In this document: positions 50,682-61,400 of the stretch, one piece after another
Position numbering within the stretch: position 1 is the stretch's first letter
Layout of the letters: every line of letters starts with the position of its first letter
Source of the DNA: Arsenophonus sp964026495
Lineage (GTDB): Bacteria; Pseudomonadota; Gammaproteobacteria; Enterobacterales; Enterobacteriaceae
Reading direction: 5' to 3'
Assembly: GCF_964026495.1 (NCBI RefSeq)
Contig: NZ_OZ032148.1
Coordinates: 744,001 to 808,000 of the forward strand
DNA: 64,000 bases
Notes under the pieces: model-generated
The model's database searches: none
Told to the model about the DNA's origin: nothing
What the model saw: the letters and a program-made list of their open reading frames with translations, nothing else
Program-made: the position numbers and the translations under genes

Positions 50682-52091
50682 TTATTTATCATAATAAAAT
50701 GATTCTGCATAATTATCAAAACGCGACCATTGTCCATTAAAAGTAAGACGTATTGTTCCAATTGGTCCATTACGTTGTTTTCCAATAATAATTTCTGCAA
50801 TTCCTTTGAGATCTGAGTTATTATTATAAACCTCATCTCTATATATAAACATGATTAAATCAGCATCTTGTTCAATAGATCCAGATTCCCGTAAATCGGA
50901 ATTAACAGGTTTTTTATCTGCTCTTTGTTCTAAACCACGATTAAGTTGTGATAATGCAATAACAGGTATTTGCAATTCTTTTGCTAATGATTTTAAAGAA
51001 CGTGAAATCTCGGCAATTTCAAGTGTTCTATGTTCGGACATAGAAGGGATACGCATTAACTGAAGATAATCAATCATAATTAAACTTAAACCACCATTTT
51101 CTCGATAAATACGACGAGCGCGTGAACGAACCGCTGTTGGAGTTAATGCTGATGAATCATCAATATACACATTACGTTTTTCCATTAAAATACTCATCGT
51201 ACTAGATATACGAGCCCAATCTTCATCATTAAGTTGACCAGTACGAATACGCGTTTGATCCACCCGAGAAAGAGAAGCTAACATACGCATCATAATTTGA
51301 TTGGCTGGCATTTCCAAACTAAAAATTAATACTGGTTTTTCTTCTGTCATCGCAGCATGTTCACATAAATTCATAGCAAAAGTAGTCTTGCCCATTGAAG
51401 GACGTGCAGCAACAATGATTAAATCAGAATTTTGTAATCCTGCAGTTTTTTTATCAAGATCTTGATAACCAGTGGATATACCTGTCACACCATCATGCGG
51501 CTGTTGATAAAGTTGTTCAATTTTCTCTACAGTTTCAGATAAAATTTTTTCAATTCCTTTAGGACCATCATTTTTATTAGCCCGACTTTCAGCAATTTGA
51601 AAAACCAATGATTCAGCTAAATCTAATAATTCTTCACTACTTTTACCTTGAGAATTATAACCTGCATCAGCAATTTCATTTGCTACCGCAATCATCTCAC
51701 GAACAACAGCACGCTCACGTACAATATCAGCATAAGCATTAATATTAGCTACACTAGGAGTATTTTTAGCTAATTCAGCTAAATATCCAAATCCTCCTAT
51801 TGCATCTAATTTTCCTTTTTGTTCTAAAGATTCAGATAAGGTAATTAAATCTATTGGTTGATTATGCTCTAAAAGAGATTGCATTTCAGAAAAAATAATA
51901 CGATGTAACCGACTAAAAAAATCTGCATTTTGTAAACGCTCAGATACATTTTCCCAACGTTCATTGTCTAACATGAGACCACCTAATACAGATTGCTCAG
52001 CTTCTAAAGAATAAGGTGGTACTTTTAACCCTTCTATTTGAGGATCGTTTTGAGCAATAAAAACAGTTTTTTCAGAATACTTCTTTATCAT
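50682..52091 (-). CDS. dnaB: Replicative DNA helicase DnaB
   Basis: Hexameric 5'-to-3' helicase at the replication fork. It has 469 residues (E. coli 471). The N-terminal primase-interacting domain (about 20-170) includes PPYSLEAEQSVLGGLMLD. The RecA-like domain has Walker A ARPSMGKTTFAMN (about residue 230), Walker B LIMIDYLQLM and the arginine-finger region SELREsegment equivalent NSDLRESGSIEQDADLI. No intein is present. AGGT precedes the ATG. It partners with DnaG and SSB, both in this window, and is probably co-transcribed with alr. Confidence 0.98.
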   Translation of the reverse strand: MIKKYSEKTVFIAQNDPQIEGLKVPPYSLEAEQSVLGGLMLDNERWENVSERLQNADFFSRLHRIIFSEMQSLLEHNQPIDLITLSESLEQKGKLDAIGGFGYLAELAKNTPSVANINAYADIVRERAVVREMIAVANEIADAGYNSQGKSSEELLDLAESLVFQIAESRANKNDGPKGIEKILSETVEKIEQLYQQPHDGVTGISTGYQDLDKKTAGLQNSDLIIVAARPSMGKTTFAMNLCEHAAMTEEKPVLIFSLEMPANQIMMRMLASLSRVDQTRIRTGQLNDEDWARISSTMSILMEKRNVYIDDSSALTPTAVRSRARRIYRENGGLSLIMIDYLQLMRIPSMSEHRTLEIAEISRSLKSLAKELQIPVIALSQLNRGLEQRADKKPVNSDLRESGSIEQDADLIMFIYRDEVYNNNSDLKGIAEIIIGKQRNGPIGTIRLTFNGQWSRFDNYAESFYYDK

Positions 52092-53513
52092 AGCATTTTT
52101 TTTACCTATTAATCGATATACTTTTTAATTAAAAATATCTAAATTATGTTATTATTTTCATGAAAAAATAATATTTTAAAACGTAATATAATAAAATATT
52201 AATAACCTCAATTTTTTGAAAAATTATTCATCGTTTTTTACAATTATTAAACTAAAAGATCAACTTATCTAGCTATAGAGAATAATTTTATAAAAATAAT
52301 TAATAACATTATCTAAAATAATGCAATTTATTTTAAAAATAAACCATTTAATCTTAAATTTTTAATATAATTTTAATTTCATAAGTAAATGAAAAACCAA
52401 AAAATATCTTCTCATTTTTTATGAAAATTACATATCGAAATAAAAATAAATGATTTTATTTAACAAGATTTTTCTAAAAAAAAAGAAAAATAAAGATTAT
52501 GAAAATATTTTGAATATATTTTTTAGTAATTACTCTATTAATACTATTAACTTTGTTATAAAATTTTTAAATTTAATATAAAAGATATATTTGTTTTTTT
52601 AAATTTTAATAAAAATTATTTTACATTAAATAAATTAAATAATTTTAAGAGTTATTTTTTGTTCTAATTTGGTTAATTTGGTATTGAATTTTCAAAAACA
52701 AATATATTTTTTTTATTTATAAAATACATAATTTATATAATAAAATAAATATTTTTTAATAAAATGCTTAAATATTAAAACAATAAAATCAAATAATTTT
52801 TTATAAAAAAATTATCAAATATCTTTACGCGATAAAATTTTTACTTTTCTATAATTTAATTATAATGATATATTTAATTGTTTTTACTATAATTTTTATA
52901 AAAAATTTTATATTTTTATATAAATACACACACTCATAAAACTATTTATACATAAGATTCTTTTAATTTTTTTTCAAAAAATCTTTAACTAGTACATAAT
53001 ACTTATTATTACCAATTTTAAAAAAATTATGAAAAAATAATTTAAATATATTTAATATATAAAAATATAAACTATAATTTTACATAAAAATCAAAAAAGA
53101 TAAAGTAAAATGAAATGAAAAAATTTAATATTAAAAAATATTTTTTAATACTTTATAATACATGAATTATAAAACAAAACTAGTAAGATTATAAAAATAA
53201 TATACAATAAGAAAAACATATCTTTTAATAAAATAAAGAGTGATTTTATTAATTCATTTTTTACTTCCATATTAACCGTGATTATACTATATAATATATA
53301 ATCTATTAATTTTTATAAAGGTAAAACTTGCCACCTAATAAATTAAGAAAAATATTTAATCATTACAAATAAATGATATCAAAAATTTTATTTTTTCTTA
53401 AAAAACTTTCAAAAATAAATATACATAAAATTATTTATAAGAAAAAATATTGCAATAATGTTAATATAAAAAAATAAAAACATGATAAATATAATAATAT
53501 GGAGTTTAATCTT
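52092..53513. other. Gene-free spacer between dnaB and cca
   Basis: 1.4 kb of A/T-rich DNA lies between divergent genes, joining two blocks that are far apart in E. coli. No ORF, tRNA or GC-rich hairpin is visible. The cca ribosome-binding site GGAG is at 53501-53504. Confidence 0.6.
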
Positions 53514-54746
53514 ATGCAAATTTATCTTGTTGGAGGTGCTGTTAGAGATGAACTATTAGGCTTACCAGTTTCCGATCGTGATTGGGTCGTAGTCGGTGCT
53601 ACTCCAGATGATTTAATCAAATTAGGTTTTCAACAAGTAGGAAAAAAATTTCCCGTTTTTCTTCATCCTAAAACACATGAAGCATATGCATTAGCTCGCA
53701 CAGAACAAAAAATAGGAATAGGGTATACTGGTTTTTCTTTTTATACTCAACCTGATATTAGTATAGAAGATGATTTATTAAGAAGAGATCTGAGTATTAA
53801 TGCTATTGCTAAAAATAAACATGGAAAACTTATTGATCCATATCGTGGCGAACAAGATATAAAAAATCGTTTATTACGACATGTATCCAATGCTTTTATA
53901 GAAGATCCTCTCAGGATACTTCGAGTAGCACGTTTTGCAGCTAAACTTGCTAAAAAAAAATTTAAAATAGCATACGAAACCGAAGAATTAATGAAAAAAA
54001 TGGTGAATCAACGTGAATTAGAAACACTAAGTGCTGAAAGGGTATGGTCAGAAACAAAAAAAGCATTGCAAACATGCTCTCCTGATGTTTATTTTCAGGT
54101 TCTCTATAATTGTGGCGCTTTAGCTATTCTATTTCCAGAAATTAATCGACTTTTTTCTATACCAGAAACGAAAAAAAAATTATCTGCTGAAATAAATGTT
54201 GGAATACATACACTGACTACCTTAAAAATAACAGCATTATTAACTGATAATGTTGATATTCGATTTGCCGCACTCTGTCATGATTTCGGAAAAATATTCA
54301 TTACAGAAAAATGCCCTAAAACTTTTGATTATGGAATTCAAGGAATACCTCTTATAGAAAAAATGTGTAACAGATTACGCATTCCAAACAAAGTGAAAAA
54401 ATTGGCAAAATTAGTTGCAGAATTTCATCAATATATTCATCACATTTATCAATTAGAACCAGTAAATATTATTAATTTATTCGATAAAATTAATAGTTGG
54501 AAAAAACCAGAACGTATTAATCAACTTTCTGTTATATGTGAAGCTGATTTTCGCACACAAACGAAAAAAAATAATGTTACCTATTTACAAAAAAAAATTT
54601 TTTTTGAAGCATTTAAAATAGCAAAAAAAACATCTGCGCAAAAACTTATTAAAAATAATATTACAGGTTCTGCATTTAAAGATCAGCTTACTCAACAACG
54701 TATTAAAACATTAAAAACTTGGTGGAAAAAAAAATTAACAATGTAA
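53514..54746 (+). CDS. cca: CCA-adding tRNA nucleotidyltransferase Cca
   Basis: Adds or repairs the 3' CCA of tRNAs without a nucleic-acid template. The start is MQIYLVGGAVRD (53514), giving 410 residues (E. coli 412) with GGAG 9 bases ahead. An ATG five codons upstream overlaps that site and is rejected. The nucleotidyltransferase core has GGAVRDELLG, the catalytic DRDWVVVG and the RRDLSINA motif. The HD-domain phosphohydrolase motif LCHDFGK is retained. It matters here because tRNA-Ile at 61.6 kb lacks an encoded CCA. It converges with folB across 24 bases; E. coli has uppP (bacA) between them. Confidence 0.97.
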   Translation: MQIYLVGGAVRDELLGLPVSDRDWVVVGATPDDLIKLGFQQVGKKFPVFLHPKTHEAYALARTEQKIGIGYTGFSFYTQPDISIEDDLLRRDLSINAIAKNKHGKLIDPYRGEQDIKNRLLRHVSNAFIEDPLRILRVARFAAKLAKKKFKIAYETEELMKKMVNQRELETLSAERVWSETKKALQTCSPDVYFQVLYNCGALAILFPEINRLFSIPETKKKLSAEINVGIHTLTTLKITALLTDNVDIRFAALCHDFGKIFITEKCPKTFDYGIQGIPLIEKMCNRLRIPNKVKKLAKLVAEFHQYIHHIYQLEPVNIINLFDKINSWKKPERINQLSVICEADFRTQTKKNNVTYLQKKIFFEAFKIAKKTSAQKLIKNNITGSAFKDQLTQQRIKTLKTWWKKKLTM

Positions 54747-54770
54747 ACTAAAATTTATCATATAACAAAA

Positions 54771-55124
54771 TTATTTTTTTTTACGTTGAATAATTATTCC
54801 AACTTGTTTAGATTTTGGTATGGCATTTAATTTTACTACTTTAATACGAACCCAATAAATATCAAATTTATTTAAGAGAATATCAGCAATATCTTCTGCA
54901 ACACGTTCAATTAATTTAAATTTTCTTTTTTCTATATGTTCAATAACTATTTGAGAAATTTCAGAATAATCTAAACAGTATTTTATATCATCACCTTTAT
55001 CTATATATTGATGATCATACCCAATTTTAATATCTATTAATAATTTTTGTTTAATAGTTTGTTCCCAATCATAGACACCAATCGTTGTAAATACTGTTAA
55101 TTTTTTAATAAATATAATATCCAT
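54771..55124 (-). CDS. folB: Dihydroneopterin aldolase FolB
   Basis: Cleaves 7,8-dihydroneopterin to 6-hydroxymethyl-dihydropterin in folate synthesis. It has 117 residues (E. coli 122). The N-terminal TTIGVYDWEQTIKQ carries the substrate-binding glutamate. LIERVAEDIADILL is conserved, and the catalytic lysine is in VRIKVVKLNAI. Together with chorismate from aroKB it supports endogenous folate production. Its neighbour in E. coli, plsY, is missing. Confidence 0.96.
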   Translation of the reverse strand: MDIIFIKKLTVFTTIGVYDWEQTIKQKLLIDIKIGYDHQYIDKGDDIKYCLDYSEISQIVIEHIEKRKFKLIERVAEDIADILLNKFDIYWVRIKVVKLNAIPKSKQVGIIIQRKKK

Positions 55125-55893
55125 TAATGTTTCTCATTTTTAAAATTTTAAAATTACAAAATTTGTTATTTAAAAATATATTATTATTTATAATATACAG
55201 CTAAAACCTATAATTAATTGTAATTATAAAAATATATTATTTTTAAAATACAAAATATAAACAATATGACTTAAGAAAACATAGTTAATAATTTTAACAA
55301 ATGTATGCCATAAAAAATTTTTAACAAATGTATGCCATAAAAAATATATATATTGTTATATGTTATTTGTATAAAATCATAAATTACACAATAGTTTTCA
55401 TTAATGAAACAAAAATATATTATCTAGTCTATATCTTTTATGTTAATACTTTAACAATTTATAAGAACACAATTTAAAAACTACTTAGTTTTTACATGTT
55501 TTTACATAAAATATATATTTTTCTATCTTAAATAATCAATCTACAAAAAATATAGCATTCAAAAAATATTTTTCTGATTATAATTATCATAAATTTACTA
55601 TGATTCAATTATACAAAAAATAAATTTATAGGATAAATAATTCAAAAAAATAATAAAAAAAATTTTAATTAATATAAGTTATTTATTTTATAAGATAAGT
55701 TATCTTAAAAATAAAATTAATATCAATATTATGATTTTTAATAAAAATGTATAAAAAAATAATGTTTTTATATGCATTAAAAATTTTTAATTTTAAATAT
55801 TAAATATTTAATCAGATTTTAATAATTTTTTATTGTAATTAAAAATTGTAATCAAAACAAAAAAATACATATTAAAAATAAAATATGTCATCT
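55125..55893. other. Gene-free spacer in place of plsY
   Basis: 769 bases lie between folB and tsaD, where E. coli has plsY and further genes. No PlsY-like membrane ORF remains. It contains the 27-bp tandem duplication listed separately. Confidence 0.6.
55294..55344. repeat. 27-bp tandem duplication
   Basis: The unit beginning TTAACAAATGTATGCCATAA occurs at 55294-55320 and again from 55321, the second copy matching for about 25 bases. It is intergenic and resembles a slippage product. Confidence 0.92.
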
Positions 55894-56913
55894 TTAAATT
55901 AATGGAGGTAGTTCTGTAAGAGGCCATCGAGATTTTACAGTAATATCCATAGCATTATTATTATTCATACAATTTTTAAAACGTAGCATCCCAGTTAATG
56001 CTATCATTGCACCATTATCAGTACAAAATTTTGGGCTAGAATAAAAAACTTCCCCGCCAATTTTATTTATAGATTCCATCATTCTTATTCGCAAAGTATT
56101 ATTTGCACTTACACCACCAGCCATAACCAAACGTTTAAAACCAGTAGCTTCTAAAGCTCGCTTAGATTTTATTACTAATGTATCCACAATCGCATTTTCA
56201 AATTCATAAGCAATATCAGCAATTGTTTGTTCATCTAAAATATTATTACGAATTGTATTAGCTACAAAAGTTTTTAAACCTGAAAAACTAAAATTTAGTC
56301 CAGGACGATTTATCATAGGACGTGGAAAGACAAAACGACCAGACTTTCCTTTTTTGGCTGCTAATGAAAGAGCTGGTCCACCAGGATAATTTAATCCTAA
56401 TAATTTTGCTGTTTTATCAAAAGCTTCACCAGAAGCATCATCAATTGATTCACCTAATAACTGATATTCACCAATAGCCGTTACACTAATTAATTGAGTA
56501 TGACCACCAGATGCCAACAATGCAACAAAGGGGAATTTAGGACTTTTATTTTCTAACATTGTCGATAATAAATGTCCTTCCATATGATTTACTGGTATAA
56601 CAGGTACTCCCCATGCAAATGCTAATGAACATCCTATTGTTGCTCCTACTAATAAAGCACTAATCAAACCTGGACCTGCAGTATAAGCAACACCATCAAT
56701 ATCACTACCAACTAAAGATGCTTCTTTTAAGGCTGCTTTAATCAAAGGGATTATTTTTCGAAGATGATATCTAGAAGCAAGCTCAGGTACTACTCCACCA
56801 TAATCAGCATGTAATTTTTGACTGTATAATTGATTAGCCAATAAACCGAAACAATCATCATAAATTGCAACACCAGTTTCATCACAAGATGTTTCTATAC
56901 CTAAAATACGCAT
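55894..56913 (-). CDS. tsaD: tRNA t6A37 threonylcarbamoyltransferase TsaD
   Basis: Transfers threonylcarbamoyl from its adenylate to A37 of ANN-decoding tRNAs, together with TsaB (present at 13 kb) and TsaE. Starting at MRILGIETSCDETG (56913) gives 339 residues (E. coli 337). The ATG five codons upstream is less conserved. The metal-binding motif NHMEGH is near residue 110. Conserved segments are ASGGHTQLI, GESIDDASGEAFDK and GLNFSFSGLKT. It is divergent from rpsU as in E. coli. Confidence 0.97.
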   Translation of the reverse strand: MRILGIETSCDETGVAIYDDCFGLLANQLYSQKLHADYGGVVPELASRYHLRKIIPLIKAALKEASLVGSDIDGVAYTAGPGLISALLVGATIGCSLAFAWGVPVIPVNHMEGHLLSTMLENKSPKFPFVALLASGGHTQLISVTAIGEYQLLGESIDDASGEAFDKTAKLLGLNYPGGPALSLAAKKGKSGRFVFPRPMINRPGLNFSFSGLKTFVANTIRNNILDEQTIADIAYEFENAIVDTLVIKSKRALEATGFKRLVMAGGVSANNTLRIRMMESINKIGGEVFYSSPKFCTDNGAMIALTGMLRFKNCMNNNNAMDITVKSRWPLTELPPLI

Positions 56914-57216
56914 ATCATTATTAACCATATTTTTATTATCTTATATCTAAATATAATCTAACAAATATTATTCATAATGCAAAAAAATATTTATATTTTA
57001 TAAAAAATATAGATTATAAATCATATCTGAAAATATTCTTTATTATTATTTAAATTTCTTTTTAAAATATTAGTCATTATTATTTTTATTTTTACCTTTT
57101 TATAAAGATTGATCTTTACAAAATCTATTTTATTACAGTAAAATTATAAAAAATATAAGCTTTATTTCAAAAATTCAGTATAATAATAAACAATAAATTA
57201 TTTGAGGTAACAATAA
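56914..57216. other. Divergent tsaD/rpsU promoter region
   Basis: 303 bases that must contain the promoters of tsaD and of the rpsU-dnaG-rpoD operon. GAGG at about 57204-57207 is the rpsU ribosome-binding site. Promoter hexamers cannot be chosen among many A/T matches. Confidence 0.55.
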
Positions 57217-57432
57217 ATGCCAATCATTAAAGTTAGAGAAAATGAACCATTTGATGTAGCATTAAGGAGATTCAAACGTTCTTGTGAAAAAGCAGGTATA
57301 TTAGCTGAAGTACGTAGACGTGAATTTTATGAAAAAGCAACGACTATACGTAAACGTGAAAAATCATCAGCAATAAAACGTCACGCGAAAAAAATAGCAC
57401 GTGAAAATGCACGTCGTATTCGTTTATATTAA
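57217..57432 (+). CDS. rpsU: 30S ribosomal protein bS21
   Basis: Small basic protein of the 30S platform that helps base-pairing between mRNA and the 16S rRNA 3' end. It is 71 residues as in E. coli. It starts PIIKVRENEPFDVALRRFKR and ends in an Arg/Lys-rich helix (KIARENARRIRLY). GAGG precedes the ATG. It is first gene of the macromolecular-synthesis operon rpsU-dnaG-rpoD. Confidence 0.98.
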   Translation: MPIIKVRENEPFDVALRRFKRSCEKAGILAEVRRREFYEKATTIRKREKSSAIKRHAKKIARENARRIRLY

Positions 57433-57574
57433 ACGTACTCTATATTTCTCAAATATATAGCTTTAAAGAGTCATTATTAAAAAATCATCATACATATTAT
57501 ATGATCTCTTTCCAAAAATCCGCACCTTTTAAAAAAATAAGATGCAGTTTTTTTTGCTTATTAATAAAACATTT

Positions 57575-59332
57575 ATGGGAAGAAAAATATCAAATATATT
57601 TATCAATAATTTATTAGCACAAACTAATATCATTGATCTTATTAATAGTAAAATTGAATTAAAAAAAAAAGGTAAAAATCATTACGCATGCTGTCCATTT
57701 CATCATGAAAAAAAACCTTCATTTACTGTTAATAAAAATAAACAATTTTATTACTGTTTTGGCTGTGGAGCACACGGTAATGCTATTGATTTCTTGATGA
57801 ATTATAACAAATTTAATTTTGTAGAGAGCATTGAAGAATTAGCTACTATTAATCAACTGAATATTCAATATGAGAAAAACAATGATACATATCAAATAGA
57901 ACAAAAAAAAAGACAAAATATTTACAAATTAATGAAACATATTAATCAATTTTATACAAATTCATTAAATACAGCAAATGTATATCAAGCAAAAAAATAT
58001 TTAATAAAACGCGGATTAAATGATGAAATTATTGATCAATTTTCTATTGGTTTTGCACCAAATGGTTGGAACAATATAATTCAATATTTAAAAAAATATA
58101 CCAGTAATTCTGAAAAAATAACAGAAACAGGTATGTTGATTACTACTAAAAATGGTCATACTTACGATCTTTTTCGTCATCGAATTACATTTCCAATACG
58201 AGATCAAAGAGGTCGCATCATTGCGTTTGGTGGTCGTGTTTTAGATAATCAATTACCAAAATATTTAAATTCACTAGAAACTGAAATTTTTCACAAACAT
58301 CGTCAATTATATGGTTTATATGAAGTACTAAAAAATAACAAAAAACTTTCGAAAATATTAGTTGTTGAAGGTTATATGGATGTTATAGCTTTAAATCAAT
58401 TTGGCATTCAATACTCCGTAGCTTCATTAGGTACAACAATCACAAAAGAACATATTCAATTACTATTTAGAAACACTGATACAATAATTTGTTGTTATGA
58501 TGGTGATCCAGCAGGATATCAAGCTGCATGGCGAACACTAGAAATAGCTATAAATTATTTACAAGATGGTTATCAAATAAAATTTGTTTTTTTGCCACAT
58601 GGTGAAGATCCTGATTCACTAATACGAAAAGAAGGCAAAAAAAAATTTGAAAAACGTATAATAGAAGCACATTCATTCTCAAAATTTTTATTTGACACAT
58701 TAATAAAAAAAATAAATTTACAAACTTATCAAGGTAAAGCAAAATTTAAGCAATTCGTTATATCTTTTATTAAGAAAATACCTGGTGATATTATAAGATT
58801 ACATTTAGCAGAAAAACTTGGTCATTTTATTAATATTCCAGATATTACATATATTCTTTCTATGATTAAAAAAGAATTACCAAAAAAACAATATCAAATA
58901 CCAAAAATAAAAATAACTACAATGCGAATACTAATTGCATTATTAATACAAAATCCACATTTCGTTCATTTAATCAATAACATCAATGAAATAGAAGATT
59001 CAAAATTACCAGGAGTAACATTATTTTTAGAACTAGTAAATCTTTGTCAATCTAATAATAATATAAATACCGGTCAATTATTAGAATATTATCGTAATAA
59101 TAAATTCATTAAACAACTTGAAAAACTTGCAACATGGACCGATATACAAAATCAAACATCAGAAAAAATATTTAAAGATGCATTACAAAATTTATTTATT
59201 AGAATTCTTGATGAAAAATTAGAATTCCTAATTATGAAAGCACGGACAAAAGGTTTAACAAAAGAAGAACGTAAAAAAGTATGTTTCATGACGCTTTCAA
59301 AAATAAATAATCCAACTGTAAATCATGCATAA
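57575..59332 (+). CDS. dnaG: DNA primase DnaG
   Basis: Makes RNA primers at the replication fork on contact with DnaB. Starting at MGRKISNIFINNLL (57575) gives 585 residues (E. coli 581). The open frame extends 11 codons upstream to an ATG at 57542, without conservation. The CHC2 zinc finger is CCPFHHEKKPS to YYCFGCGAHG (about residues 40-65). The TOPRIM catalytic centre is ILVVEGYMDVIAL and CYDGDPAG. The C-terminal DnaB-binding domain (about 440-585) is diverged and Lys/Asn-rich. The gap from rpsU is 142 bases. Confidence 0.97.
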   Translation: MGRKISNIFINNLLAQTNIIDLINSKIELKKKGKNHYACCPFHHEKKPSFTVNKNKQFYYCFGCGAHGNAIDFLMNYNKFNFVESIEELATINQLNIQYEKNNDTYQIEQKKRQNIYKLMKHINQFYTNSLNTANVYQAKKYLIKRGLNDEIIDQFSIGFAPNGWNNIIQYLKKYTSNSEKITETGMLITTKNGHTYDLFRHRITFPIRDQRGRIIAFGGRVLDNQLPKYLNSLETEIFHKHRQLYGLYEVLKNNKKLSKILVVEGYMDVIALNQFGIQYSVASLGTTITKEHIQLLFRNTDTIICCYDGDPAGYQAAWRTLEIAINYLQDGYQIKFVFLPHGEDPDSLIRKEGKKKFEKRIIEAHSFSKFLFDTLIKKINLQTYQGKAKFKQFVISFIKKIPGDIIRLHLAEKLGHFINIPDITYILSMIKKELPKKQYQIPKIKITTMRILIALLIQNPHFVHLINNINEIEDSKLPGVTLFLELVNLCQSNNNINTGQLLEYYRNNKFIKQLEKLATWTDIQNQTSEKIFKDALQNLFIRILDEKLEFLIMKARTKGLTKEERKKVCFMTLSKINNPTVNHA

Positions 59333-59463
59333 TATAAATTACTTTTAAATTGCTATGCGATAAAGGACATAGCATACAAAATACTAAAATATCCTTTAAT
59401 TTCATCGTTGGTTATTTTTTTCCAACAAACATCAATCAAAATATGAAGTGTGGATACTATCTT

Positions 59464-61308
59464 ATGGAGCACAACCCCCAATCACAACTTAAACTATTAG
59501 TAACTAAAGGCAAAGAACAGGGCTACTTGACTTATGCTGAAGTCAACGACCATCTGCCAGAAGAAATCGTAGATTCAGACCAAATTGAAGATATTGTCCA
59601 AATGATTAATGATATGGGCATTCAAGTGATGGAAGAAGCACCAGATGCTGATGATCTTATTTTAGCTGAAAACACTACAGATACTGATGAAGATGCTGCT
59701 GAAGCTGCCGCTCAAGTACTATCCAGTGTTGAAAATGAAATAGGGCGCACAACAGATCCCGTACGAATGTACATGCGTGAAATGGGTACTGTAGAATTAT
59801 TAACCCGTGAAGGAGAAATTGATATCGCTAAAAGAATTGAAGATGGTATTAACGAAGTACAATGTGCTGTTGCTGAATATCCAGAATCTATCGCTTACTT
59901 ATTAGAGCAATATAAACGTGTTGAAAAATGTGAAATTCGCTTATCTGATATTATTACTGGTTTTGTTGATCAAAATATTGAAGAAGAAATAGGAAAAACC
60001 ATAACTAATATTGGTTCACTATTATTAGAAGAAACCATCAATGAAGAAGAAGATGGAAAAGAAGAAAATACTGATACTGATGAAAATGATGAAAACAACA
60101 TTGATCCAGAATTTGCTAAACAAAAATTCTTAGAATTGCGCACACAATATGAAAATGTAGATCTTACAATAAAAAAAAATGGTCGTAATTACAGTACTTC
60201 AATATCAGAAATTACAGAATTATCAGAAATTTTCAAACAATTTCGTTTAGTACCAAAACAATTTGATTATTTAGTAAATAAAATGCGTCAAATGATGGAA
60301 CGTGTACGTTTTCAAGAACGAATTATAATGAAACTATGTATTGAAGAATGTAAAATACCAAAAAAAAATTTCATTTTACTATTTTCTGGTAATGAAACTA
60401 ATACAAAATGGTTAATTGAAGCAAAAAATATAAACAAAAACTGGTCTGAAAAATTAGTTAATGTTGAAGAAGAAATAAAGCGCTCTTTACAAAAATTAGA
60501 AAAAATTGAAATTGAAACTGGTTTAACTATTGAACAAGTAAAAGATATCAATCGTCGTATGTCTATTGGTGAAGCAAAAGCTCGACGTGCTAAAAAAGAA
60601 ATGGTTGAAGCTAACTTACGTTTAGTAATCTCTATAGCTAAAAAATACACTAATAGAGGATTACAATTTTTAGACCTTATTCAAGAAGGAAATATTGGTT
60701 TAATGAAAGCAGTTGATAAATTTGAATATCGTCGTGGATATAAATTTTCTACTTATGCTACTTGGTGGATTAGGCAAGCAATTACTCGTTCAATAGCTGA
60801 TCAAGCACGTACCATTCGTATTCCAGTACATATGATTGAAACAATCAACAAATTAAATCGTATTTCCAGACAAATATTACAAGAAATTGGACGTGAACCA
60901 TCTCCTGAAGAATTAGCAGAAAGAATGTTAATGCCTGAAGACAAAATAAGAAAAGTATTAAAAATTTCTAAAGAACCTATTTCAATGGAAACACCTATTG
61001 GAGATGATGAAGATTCACATCTAGGTGATTTTATCGAAGATACTGCAGTAGAATTACCATTAGATTCTGCTACATCGGATAGTTTGCGTTCAGCTACTTA
61101 TACAGTTCTTTCTGGATTAACAACACGTGAAGCAAAAGTATTACGTATGCGTTTTGGTATTGATATGAATACAGATCACACTTTAGAAGAAGTGGGTAAA
61201 CAATTTGATGTCACAAGAGAGAGAATTCGACAAATTGAAGCAAAAGCCTTACGTAAACTTAGGCATCCTAGTCGTTCAGAAATACTACGTAGTTTCTTAG
61301 ATGAATAA
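59464..61308 (+). CDS. rpoD: RNA polymerase sigma factor RpoD (sigma 70)
   Basis: Primary sigma factor. Starting at MEHNPQSQLKLL (59464) gives 614 residues (E. coli 613). The longer open frame from 59350 adds 38 unconserved residues. Region 1.1 (about 1-80), region 1.2 with RTTDPVRMYMREMG, the non-conserved acidic insert, and regions 2-4 are all present. The -10 recognition helix (RGYKFSTYATWWIRQAI) and the -35 recognition helix (VTRERIRQIEAKALRKLRHP) are identical or nearly identical to E. coli, so consensus promoters should still apply. It is the last gene of the rpsU-dnaG-rpoD operon. Confidence 0.98.
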   Translation: MEHNPQSQLKLLVTKGKEQGYLTYAEVNDHLPEEIVDSDQIEDIVQMINDMGIQVMEEAPDADDLILAENTTDTDEDAAEAAAQVLSSVENEIGRTTDPVRMYMREMGTVELLTREGEIDIAKRIEDGINEVQCAVAEYPESIAYLLEQYKRVEKCEIRLSDIITGFVDQNIEEEIGKTITNIGSLLLEETINEEEDGKEENTDTDENDENNIDPEFAKQKFLELRTQYENVDLTIKKNGRNYSTSISEITELSEIFKQFRLVPKQFDYLVNKMRQMMERVRFQERIIMKLCIEECKIPKKNFILLFSGNETNTKWLIEAKNINKNWSEKLVNVEEEIKRSLQKLEKIEIETGLTIEQVKDINRRMSIGEAKARRAKKEMVEANLRLVISIAKKYTNRGLQFLDLIQEGNIGLMKAVDKFEYRRGYKFSTYATWWIRQAITRSIADQARTIRIPVHMIETINKLNRISRQILQEIGREPSPEELAERMLMPEDKIRKVLKISKEPISMETPIGDDEDSHLGDFIEDTAVELPLDSATSDSLRSATYTVLSGLTTREAKVLRMRFGIDMNTDHTLEEVGKQFDVTRERIRQIEAKALRKLRHPSRSEILRSFLDE

Positions 61309-61313
61309 GAAAA

Positions 61314-61336
61314 TATTTTTCTTTTCAAGAAAAATA
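61314..61336 (+). terminator. Candidate hairpin after rpoD
   Basis: TATTTTTCTT, loop TTC, AAGAAAAATA forms a perfect 10-bp but A/T-dominated stem, 5 bases after the rpoD stop. No clear run of T follows. Its position fits a terminator, but the composition makes chance a real alternative. Confidence 0.35.
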
Positions 61337-61400
61337 CTAAAAACGACTTATCGTATCGTACTTCTGAGATAAAGTATTTTATATTTAAATATTATTAATA

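Noticed and set aside
59350..59463. Possible 38-residue N-terminal extension of RpoD
   Set aside because: The residues do not match any sigma-70, and the ATG at 59464 gives the expected length and N-terminus.
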